A program made the translations under genes and the position numbers. Below, piece by piece: positions 7,143 to 13,458 of a stretch of DNA of 15,886 nt. The stretch is from positions 1-15,886 of the forward strand of contig JABJOK010000094.1 of the NCBI GenBank assembly GCA_018664365.1, written 5' to 3'. Within the stretch, counting starts at the first letter, position 1. Every line of letters begins with the position of its first letter. The notes below the pieces were generated by a model that was not told where the DNA came from, did not search any database, and was given only the letters and a program-made list of their open reading frames with translations. The stretch comes from Candidatus Peregrinibacteria bacterium (lineage in GTDB: Bacteria; Patescibacteriota; Gracilibacteria; UBA1369; LOWO2-01-FULL-3).

Positions 7143-7146
7143 AGTC

Positions 7147-9453
7147 ATGAGAAAGATGGTCTTGATTCTTTTGGTAGTGTTTATCGGTTGTGGAGAAGGA
7201 CGCGAAGAAACCAATGAACGTCTAATGTATGAACATGGAGGTGGCGAAACGGTGTATAAGATTCCTCTTCCCCAAGGTTATAATTGGGAGGTCACTCAAT
7301 CCTGGTCCAGTCACTGTGGAATGTGTGACAGCAAGTATCCATCGAATGAATCCTTTTGCGCATCCTCGCATGTAGGAAGCTGTTGCAAGTATGCCTGGGA
7401 TTTTAATCTCCCAGGAGATGCTGATTCTGGAAAACCGGTGCTCTCTAGTGCTGATGGCATTGTCTACTCATCTGGGTACAGTTCTAGTTGGGGCAATACC
7501 GTTGTGATTGATCATGGAGAAATCTGTACCAGATATGCACATCTAAATTCTCTTGCAGTCCATAAGGGAGAAGAAGTCTGTCAGGGGCAAATCCTTGGAG
7601 AAATCGGAGACACTGGGATCTCTGATGGATCTCACCTTCATTTCCACTTTGAGGAGTGCGGAACTCATAAATCTGTAGAGATGAATTTTACTGATGGTAA
7701 TGGAGTCCCGGTTTGCACGGTGGGAGATGATGTTCTTAAAGAGAAGAAGTACGACTTTCTAGAGATGACAAATGAGAGTGTAGAAGAATGTACCTATGGC
7801 CCTGATAACTTCAGCGATGCTTCTCTTCCATACGGAGGATGGAGTGTTGCGGAATGCGGAAGTTTGCCTGAGTGCCCGATGATTCCTAATTGTAATCGTC
7901 CTTCAGGTCATGTGTTTGAGGATGAATATGATTTTGATTATGGAGTGGGGGCTGCCTCTGCATACCTCTATAGTGAATGTGCTATCGATGGTTACCCTGA
8001 TGGGTCACTCCGCCCAAGGAATGAAGTGAATAGAGCTGAAGTTCTGAAGGTTGCGTTGTCTCTTTTTGGGCTTTCTGCGCAGTGCGGTGGATCATTGAGT
8101 TTTTTAGATGTGTCGGAAGATGATTGGTACTTTCCTTATGTAGCCTGTGCTGTAAAGCATGGCATTATCGATAATACCAATTCCTATTTTGGTGCTGGTG
8201 AGACGGCAACCCTCGCGGAAGCTTCTAAAATCCTTGTTCTCTCTGCCGTAAGAGCTGGAGTTATAGATATATCTGAATCTTCCGAAGATGTGTTCTGGCA
8301 GATCTCTCCAAATCACTGGGCACATAAATATCTTATGACCCTTTATTTGTACGGAGGTCTACCTTCTCCCATGCCAAAATACGATGCTGATCATCGGCTT
8401 CTTCGCCGTGCATTGATCGTGATGGCTGCATCCCTTTCTCCTTGCTTCTGCAAAAATGTTATTTGTAGAAATGGATGCGCATGTCATCAATCAAGTTTCT
8501 CGTGCATAAATCCGTATGACCAAAGCAGTGGTACGGGAGGTTTGTCAGAGTTAGATCCTGAAGATCAAGCGTCTGAGAGTTCTCATTCAAGCTACAAAAC
8601 CTTTGATCTAGACATTGATTGCTACGTTAAAAGCGAAAACACGAGATGTGAAGATGAAGGTACGGTCCTTTACATCAAGTGCTCAATCGTTAATAGCGGA
8701 CACGATGAAGTAAAAATCAATGACCTAGTTCTTAGTATTGAAGATGTTCCTTCTGGCTGTGCGCTGACGGATTCTCATCTAAAATCTGGTGAGAGTGTTA
8801 CCAATGTTGATCCGGGGGAAGAAAAAAGTCTTACTGGTCACTTTGAGGTTGCATGTTCGCATATGCCACAGGAAAAAGATCTAGAAGTTCTGTTTGATCT
8901 GATCGAAAAGATTGCTGGAGTAAAAACTCTGTATGAAGACCTTCTGGAAACTTCTTTCGAGATTCCTGAAGCTCCCTTTTTGCAGTGCAACTCTGGGGTA
9001 GAGCCTGAGGATCCTTCTAGTTCCCCCTCAGATGAACCGCCAAGTAGCACCCCTAATGATAATCCAAATGATCAAACTTCCCCTGATCAAACTCAGGAAA
9101 ATACATGGGAGTGCGATCCGACAGTGGGGTACCGTTTGGACATGTCATCCATTGGAGGTAAATTCCAAACCTTAGATACATCTGATGGATTCGATCCTGG
9201 GGCTTCATTTCCTCCTGGTGGAGATATGAGTATTTACTTTGTCTGTTCGGACCTTCCTGCTGCAATACTGGTAGAGACTGGGCAGGGCCTGACTGTTTTA
9301 ACTCGAGACTACGAAGCTGCGTTTGAAGTATGGGCGCCATATTTTGGAAACATTACTTTGAATGCTGCCATACCTCCTGATGAAGTGAATACTGTTTTTT
9401 CGTTTCCCCAATCGGGTTCCAAAGTTCTAATCAGGTTTCCAGTAGGCATGTGA
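7147..9453 (+). CDS. M23-family metallopeptidase lipoprotein with SLH repeats
   Basis: An exported 768-residue protein. The frame is open from 7084, but the Shine-Dalgarno GGAGGA and the signal peptide MRKMVLILLVVFIGC (lipobox Cys 15) support the ATG at 7147. Residues about 75-175 form an M23 (LytM-type) peptidase, a family that cuts peptidoglycan cross-links. They show YAWDFNLPG with D85, VIDHG, RYAHL (H132) and SHLHFHF (H163, H165). The usual HxxxD histidine is replaced by Lys 81; H75 (SSHVG), ten residues before D85, may serve, as in the subfamily with SHxG...YAxDF. Two SLH-like repeats (about 270-310 and 318-365) and a degenerate third (about 378-425) suggest cell-wall polymer binding. 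A dense cysteine cluster follows (433-453), then a beta-sandwich-like segment (about 485-570), a Ser/Pro/Asp/Asn linker (about 617-652) and an unrecognised C-terminal domain. Many cysteines imply disulfides outside the membrane. The gene ends in TGA just before a strong terminator. Confidence 0.9.
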   Translation: MRKMVLILLVVFIGCGEGREETNERLMYEHGGGETVYKIPLPQGYNWEVTQSWSSHCGMCDSKYPSNESFCASSHVGSCCKYAWDFNLPGDADSGKPVLSSADGIVYSSGYSSSWGNTVVIDHGEICTRYAHLNSLAVHKGEEVCQGQILGEIGDTGISDGSHLHFHFEECGTHKSVEMNFTDGNGVPVCTVGDDVLKEKKYDFLEMTNESVEECTYGPDNFSDASLPYGGWSVAECGSLPECPMIPNCNRPSGHVFEDEYDFDYGVGAASAYLYSECAIDGYPDGSLRPRNEVNRAEVLKVALSLFGLSAQCGGSLSFLDVSEDDWYFPYVACAVKHGIIDNTNSYFGAGETATLAEASKILVLSAVRAGVIDISESSEDVFWQISPNHWAHKYLMTLYLYGGLPSPMPKYDADHRLLRRALIVMAASLSPCFCKNVICRNGCACHQSSFSCINPYDQSSGTGGLSELDPEDQASESSHSSYKTFDLDIDCYVKSENTRCEDEGTVLYIKCSIVNSGHDEVKINDLVLSIEDVPSGCALTDSHLKSGESVTNVDPGEEKSLTGHFEVACSHMPQEKDLEVLFDLIEKIAGVKTLYEDLLETSFEIPEAPFLQCNSGVEPEDPSSSPSDEPPSSTPNDNPNDQTSPDQTQENTWECDPTVGYRLDMSSIGGKFQTLDTSDGFDPGASFPPGGDMSIYFVCSDLPAAILVETGQGLTVLTRDYEAAFEVWAPYFGNITLNAAIPPDEVNTVFSFPQSGSKVLIRFPVGM

Positions 9454-9477
9454 TGTAAAAACTCTAGACCAAGATGC

Positions 9478-9511
9478 AAAAGGGGCGGTGCGCATGCATC
9501 GCCCCTTTTTT
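9478..9511. terminator. Strong, probably bidirectional terminator
   Basis: Stem GGGGCGGTGC (9482-9491) with GCATCGCCCC (9496-9505), ten pairs with one G-U, tetraloop GCAT, six T after it (9506-9511) and four A before it (9478-9481). On the plus strand it ends the M23 gene. On the minus strand it could end the cyclase transcript after a 3' tail of about 165 nt. Confidence 0.9.
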
Positions 9512-9610
9512 CAACTATTTCTTACTAAGCAACGTTTTTACTTCTGCCGCAAGTAACGACGTCGACGATTCACAATGCTAAAACTATTTATGTCAACCAC
9601 TTCTGGATAC

Positions 9611-9645
9611 AGGCTCGTTAGTTTAAAAGGGGTTTTGCGTAGCCT
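9611..9645. repeat. Imperfect nested inverted repeat in the convergent gap
   Basis: Outer arms AGGCTCG (9611-9617) and CGTAGCCT (9638-9645) pair with one bulged T. The inner A4-G4-T4 stretch (9625-9636) can pair again. No T-run follows on either strand, so it is not an evident terminator. The rest of 9512-9675 shows nothing recognisable. Confidence 0.35.
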
Positions 9646-9675
9646 CAAATATAGCTATCAATCTACCTTTCCCCT

Positions 9676-11772
9676 CTACTTATTCTCAATCTTAAATACA
9701 TAATCACCGCTTAGTTCGGCAATCTCTCCTCCACTGGCTAAGGTCTTGCATCTTGCTGCCATGATTTTTGAAGGGGAGTCTTCGCCAAGGGAATTGAAGC
9801 TGTTTATAGCCTCGTCGAAGTTTCCGCTTCTGTATAATGCTAATCCTCTTTCGTATGTTTGAACGAGATTTTTCTCGTTTGCGCTGGCTGATTCCATTGG
9901 TGCGATCAGCTCATAGATTCTTTCAGGATCTTTCTTACCAGGTAAGAAAACTATGTCGATTTCTCTCATTAAAAACTTCTCTCTCAACCCCTCATTAAGT
10001 TCATTCGACTCAGTTGATATAACCATCTTTATTCCATAACTCTTGTTGGCAGACCCCTCTAGCCTCGATGCTGTATTAACAGTGTCTCCCATTGCTGTGT
10101 AGTCAAAACGGTCAGCCGATCCGAAGTTTCCAACGATGGCCTGACCTGTGTTGATTCCAATTCTAAACTCTATCAATGGCTTTCCTTCTTTCTTCCATTT
10201 TTCATGAAGAAGTTTAAGTGCTTCCTGCATTCCAAATGCTGCCATGTATGCAAGTTCTTGATGATTCTCCTGAGTGATAGGTGCATTCCAAAATCCCATA
10301 ATTGCATCACCCTCATACTTATCAAGTGTTCCGCTGTATTTCTTGATCACCTGTTCCATCAAAGTGAAGTACTCATTCATCTGAGCGACCCACTTCTCAG
10401 TTTCAATCTGTTCTGAATATGAAGTTGATCCTCTAATGTCCGAAAAGAAGACTGTGATCTCACGTTTTTCTCCTCCAAGATGTACTGACTCTGGATTTTC
10501 GGCAATCTCATCTACAAGCTTGTCACTAACATAGTGACTAAATGCGTCCTTCATCTCACGCTTCCCTTTGTCCGCTATGAAATATTTGTAGACCCATGAT
10601 CCAAGATATGAAAGGACTATCGCTACAAATGGATAAACCATGTTTAGAATGATTCCCCTATCGTAAAATGCGTGGGCTGCCAGTAGATATGCTAATAATG
10701 CTACGATTGTTAAAATGATTGCTGTGATGATCCCCAAATAGTTGAGCGCTATTGTTAGGCCAATTGCAATAATGGCTATCGTAATGATCTGCGCTATTGG
10801 GCTTTGATCATGAATGTACTTACCTTCAAGGATTGTCTGGATTTCGTTGGCATGAATCTCTACTCCTGGCATCAAAGTAGTATTCGAACGAGGAGTTAAA
10901 AATTCATCATGAGCTTCTTTTGCTGAGGTGACTCCTATTAATACAATCTTGTCCGCAAATATTCCTGGCTCTAATTTGTCATTATAAACATCTATAAATG
11001 GAACGTATTTGTAGCTGTATGGATCTCCAAAATAATTAATCTTAATAAATTCTTCTGTCGGCATCTCCATTTCTGGATTAGATTTCTCAAGCACTGAAAG
11101 TGAAAGCTTTTTATAAGGCTCTTCAATATATGATATCGGATATAAAAGTCTGCTTTCGCGACCAATTCCATCCTCATCTGCTGGAATATTGGCAATTCCA
11201 AGTTCTGCATGCTCCCTAAACTTTCTAATTGGTTGAATTAATGCGCTCCCGTCTGGAAGAGGGATTGCGCCAAGCACTAGGTTTTCATATTTTGCAAAAG
11301 TTTCCGCTAAAGTATTGTCGATAGCGTTATCAAGTGAATCTGAACTCTCTGCAGTAAACTTCTCATAGATCTCGATTTTCTCCTCATCTGTTGTTCCAAC
11401 TAGCTCTTGTTCTAGCTCTAAAAACTTCTCTCGAGGAGTCATAACCGTATATGTGTGGAAAAGGATATCAAATGCAACAACCTTTGGATTATCTTCCTCA
11501 ATACGATCTAATGCGTCTGCATAGTATTCCCTATTCCATTGACTATAACGACCAAGGCCTGTTGGAGCAGGATCGGTACTTTCGTTATCAATGGCAACAA
11601 TTACTATCTCTGAGGTTGCTTCATCCCTTGTATATAAACTATCTGCAACATTCAAATGTAGCGCATGAAAAAGGCCTGTGAATACACCTGCAGTACAGAC
11701 TAGTGTAATGAGAAGGCCAATTAGCGCCCCCATAACGGCTCGTTTTTTGAGAAAATGGCTTAGCATAAACAT
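9676..11772 (-). CDS. CHASE2-domain class III adenylate cyclase (type IIIb residues)
   Basis: A membrane sensor-cyclase predicted to make cAMP from ATP. Numbering is from the ATG at 11772 (698 residues); a TTG at 11805 would add 11 residues, but a TGGTATAAT promoter lies over that stretch. One N-terminal helix (about 12-35) is followed by an extracytoplasmic CHASE2 sensor domain (about 38-320) with a charged helical insertion around 110-160. Three more helices follow (about 326-395), then the cytoplasmic cyclase domain (about 436-589). Catalytic residues are all present: metal-binding D445 (FFSDIRGST) and D489 (KYEGDAIMGF), N566 and R570 (VNTASR). Substrate-selecting K485 and T559 (DYTAMGD) are the Lys/Thr pair of class IIIb adenylyl cyclases, some of which respond to bicarbonate. 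A TPR-like helical pair (about 637-679, TYERGLALYRSGNFDEAI) ends the protein. It lies 45 bp downstream of the 11818-12729 gene on the same strand. Confidence 0.95.
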   Translation of the reverse strand: MFMLSHFLKKRAVMGALIGLLITLVCTAGVFTGLFHALHLNVADSLYTRDEATSEIVIVAIDNESTDPAPTGLGRYSQWNREYYADALDRIEEDNPKVVAFDILFHTYTVMTPREKFLELEQELVGTTDEEKIEIYEKFTAESSDSLDNAIDNTLAETFAKYENLVLGAIPLPDGSALIQPIRKFREHAELGIANIPADEDGIGRESRLLYPISYIEEPYKKLSLSVLEKSNPEMEMPTEEFIKINYFGDPYSYKYVPFIDVYNDKLEPGIFADKIVLIGVTSAKEAHDEFLTPRSNTTLMPGVEIHANEIQTILEGKYIHDQSPIAQIITIAIIAIGLTIALNYLGIITAIILTIVALLAYLLAAHAFYDRGIILNMVYPFVAIVLSYLGSWVYKYFIADKGKREMKDAFSHYVSDKLVDEIAENPESVHLGGEKREITVFFSDIRGSTSYSEQIETEKWVAQMNEYFTLMEQVIKKYSGTLDKYEGDAIMGFWNAPITQENHQELAYMAAFGMQEALKLLHEKWKKEGKPLIEFRIGINTGQAIVGNFGSADRFDYTAMGDTVNTASRLEGSANKSYGIKMVISTESNELNEGLREKFLMREIDIVFLPGKKDPERIYELIAPMESASANEKNLVQTYERGLALYRSGNFDEAINSFNSLGEDSPSKIMAARCKTLASGGEIAELSGDYVFKIENK

Positions 11773-11784
11773 TATTATCTGTTT

Positions 11785-11793
11785 ATTATACCA
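11785..11793 (-). promoter_or_regulatory. Extended -10 promoter for the cyclase
   Basis: Minus-strand TGGTATAAT is a consensus extended -10. A weak -35 (TTCAGT, 11808-11813) sits 17 bp upstream. Transcription would start near 11778, only about 6 nt before the ATG at 11772, so the message would be almost leaderless, and the TTG at 11805 would not be transcribed from this promoter. Confidence 0.6.
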
Positions 11794-11817
11794 TTTTTTC
11801 TGCAAAAACTGAAGAGG

Positions 11818-12729
11818 CTATGCCCTATCTGGAGACTTTTCTTCAATCAAAGGAGTTTCTGACTGTCTTCCCTTTCCAATATTAGATAGGACTGCAGCCG
11901 CTGCTCCCCAAGAAAACACTACCCCAAACTTTGCACGAAAGGCTCTAGCCAGTGCGAAAACCATTACAATTGCCATTAGTCCGTCTAATTGCTGTGGCGT
12001 CATTGGTTGACCAGAGGCATCACATCCTCCTGGAGCCCCCTCAGACGCATATGTATCGCTTGCCTCATCATCTTGTTCACCATCTATCATAAGTTGCCCG
12101 TCTTGTTTTGCTGCTGCTGTAAGCTGCTGAAAATCTCTTATATTGAAGTCTTTGTCCATCAAGACTGTCATTCCTGCTGAAACGTCTAAAAATTCCTCAC
12201 CAGTCATTGATATCAATTGCCCCTCTCCTTCCCAAATATGCACCCGCAACAGGAACTCTCCTATCTCTCCTTGCTCTATTTTTGCTTGGATTTGAGCTTG
12301 GTTTAATCCAGTAGGTTTTAGCTGTATTCCCATTGCTTTTACAGTATCGCCGGGATAATTGCCGCAAGCATCAGTAAAAGCCCTATATATCATATCTCCC
12401 TTTGCTAGGTCATATCCCTCCCCATCGTTTAATACATACATGGTTCCATCGTATTTTGCATGCGATTTTACTGGTACTAAGTCAGGATTCTTCTCACAAA
12501 ATTTAGCCAAAGCTGGCTCAAAAAATATTGGTGCACAACCATCTCCTGTCATAACCATTTTTATAGAGTTGGCTATATTGCCTGGTATATCAAGATTTCC
12601 TGGTTCTCGCTCATCGCAATATGGACCAGGTACAAGTACTCCAATTGTATCAACTTGTATTCCAGCATCATTTAGCTGAGGGGTAGCATCTGCTGTTGAA
12701 TATGCATCTGATGGGTATTCTCCTGACAT
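11818..12729 (-). CDS. Unknown protein with C-terminal membrane segments
   Basis: A 303-residue protein that I do not recognise. There is no N-terminal signal peptide; the start is hydrophilic (MSGEYPSDAYSTADATPQLN). A mixed alpha/beta region with four cysteines (C38, C65, C78, C122) spans about 22-200. An acidic linker (about 213-228) leads to GGC (234-236). Two hydrophobic segments follow (about 248-263 and 269-284), separated by ARAFRAK, and the tail is hydrophilic and charged. The GGC-spacer-helix-Arg arrangement resembles the C-terminus of the 13459-15852 protein, but here it is not terminal. Cysteines in the body hint at export, which is unexplained without a signal sequence. A TTGACA-N17-TAAATT promoter precedes it, and the cyclase follows 45 bp downstream. 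A role near the cyclase is possible but unproven. Confidence 0.75.
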   Translation of the reverse strand: MSGEYPSDAYSTADATPQLNDAGIQVDTIGVLVPGPYCDEREPGNLDIPGNIANSIKMVMTGDGCAPIFFEPALAKFCEKNPDLVPVKSHAKYDGTMYVLNDGEGYDLAKGDMIYRAFTDACGNYPGDTVKAMGIQLKPTGLNQAQIQAKIEQGEIGEFLLRVHIWEGEGQLISMTGEEFLDVSAGMTVLMDKDFNIRDFQQLTAAAKQDGQLMIDGEQDDEASDTYASEGAPGGCDASGQPMTPQQLDGLMAIVMVFALARAFRAKFGVVFSWGAAAAVLSNIGKGRQSETPLIEEKSPDRA

Positions 12730-12764
12730 AATTATCTTTAATTTAATTTAATACACAGTTGTGC

Positions 12765-12793
12765 AATTTACACACTTTATCCCCGCCTGTCAA
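12765..12793 (-). promoter_or_regulatory. Promoter for the 11818-12729 gene
   Basis: On the minus strand a perfect TTGACA (12788-12793), exactly 17 bp of spacer, and TAAATT (12765-12770; four of six to TATAAT), with TG just upstream of the hexamer. The predicted leader to the ATG at 12729 is about 29 nt and has no Shine-Dalgarno sequence. Confidence 0.65.
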
Positions 12794-12854
12794 TACTCAA
12801 CTTGGCTTAGACTAGACAAAAGAGCGAAAATCATGGGGGAGTATCTGAGGTGTT

Positions 12855-12868
12855 GTCAATCAATTGAC
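12855..12868. promoter_or_regulatory. Dyad in the divergent control region
   Basis: GTCAAT (12855-12860) and ATTGAC (12863-12868) form a perfect 6-bp inverted repeat around CA. The half-site TGTCAAT also occurs at 12788-12794, over the -35 element of the leftward promoter. It may be an operator for the divergent genes, but short AT-rich dyads arise by chance. Confidence 0.3.
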
Positions 12869-12921
12869 TCACCTTTTTTCTTGTCGAACAGAGTTTTTTA
12901 TTGTATTGTCGATATGAATTA

Positions 12922-13434
12922 ATGGCTAATATGGGTACAGCTGAGGCAACAACTAGCTTTGAAAGACCTGTTGAGGAAGGTGGACAACCTTCTCCTTCTG
13001 CATTACGTGGACGTATAGCTACTTTGGCTTTCACAGTGCTATTAAGTATATCTCCAATGGCACTGCAGTCATGTGATAATAACTTTGATGAATCAGATCC
13101 TGACGAGGGCGGAGAAGTTGATCCTGATTTGGAAAAAGTTAAATTCGAATTAGAGCATATTGGTGCTGATTTGGATGGAGTTGAAATATGGGGCAATGCT
13201 TCTGAGACTACTTCTATTCAATTAAGAATTGTTGATCAGGATGGTCAGCTGGTTCATGAGTTTAATCCGACATTGGTTAGCGAAGGTCCTTTTATGATTA
13301 CTGAAAAATTTTCTGACAGCGGCATTGAAACGCAAAGCGGAGATAAAATTCAGGTTCTTGATCCAGCAGAAAAAGGATTTGAAGTTCCTTTATATGTTGA
13401 TGAAATCCCAGAAATGCCGGGGGCTTCTGAGTAG
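12922..13434 (+). CDS. Small exported lipoprotein-like protein with a long N-terminal tail
   Basis: The frame is open from a TTG at 12901, but the ATG at 12922 gives a sensible 170-residue protein and is preferred. It does not look like a normal lipoprotein at first: about 28 hydrophilic residues (MANMGTAEATTSFERPVEEG onward) precede the basic RGR (29-31). A hydrophobic helix follows (about 32-48), then LQSC with Cys 51, a weak lipobox with Gln at the -2 position, then the acidic stretch DNNFDESDPDEGGEVDPD. The remaining 100 residues have a beta-rich pattern (FELEHIGADLDGVEIWGNA, then TTSIQLRIVDQDG) like an immunoglobulin- or CARDB-type domain; this is inference. No Shine-Dalgarno is present. 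It is divergent from the 11818-12729 gene and converges with the large surface protein, with a gap of only 24 bp. Confidence 0.75.
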   Translation: MANMGTAEATTSFERPVEEGGQPSPSALRGRIATLAFTVLLSISPMALQSCDNNFDESDPDEGGEVDPDLEKVKFELEHIGADLDGVEIWGNASETTSIQLRIVDQDGQLVHEFNPTLVSEGPFMITEKFSDSGIETQSGDKIQVLDPAEKGFEVPLYVDEIPEMPGASE

Positions 13435-13458
13435 TAGTTTTTATTAAAGGTTTTTTTA

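Larger units (their letters stand above)
6818..7146. other. Longest intergenic region (329 bp), divergent
   Basis: No convincing gene is seen. The left end holds a weak leftward promoter. The middle holds a possible rightward promoter (6959-6986). The right part, about 150 nt, would be the untranslated leader of the M23 gene. That leader contains an imperfect hairpin, ATTCC (7024-7028) with GGAAT (7033-7037) extended by two outer G-C pairs, followed by CTCCCTTTT. It ends in a good Shine-Dalgarno sequence. No riboswitch class is recognised. Confidence 0.5.

Noticed and set aside
7084..7146. Upstream in-frame start for the M23 protein
   Set aside because: It would place 21 residues (including the charged LEEV) before a good lipoprotein signal peptide, and the GGAGGA site points to the ATG at 7147.
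6960..7214. Minus-strand 84-residue open frame across the gap and the start of the M23 gene
   Set aside because: It overlaps the Shine-Dalgarno sequence and signal peptide of the M23 gene, has no promoter or ribosome site of its own and matches no family I recognise. A decayed transposase remnant was considered, but nothing specific supports it.
9512..9675. tRNA or small RNA gene in the convergent gap
   Set aside because: No cloverleaf, T-loop motif or promoter could be found; only an imperfect inverted repeat is present.
13435..13458. Possible terminator between the convergent genes at 13434 and 13459
   Set aside because: The gap is 24 bp of AT-rich sequence with T-runs but no stable GC stem.
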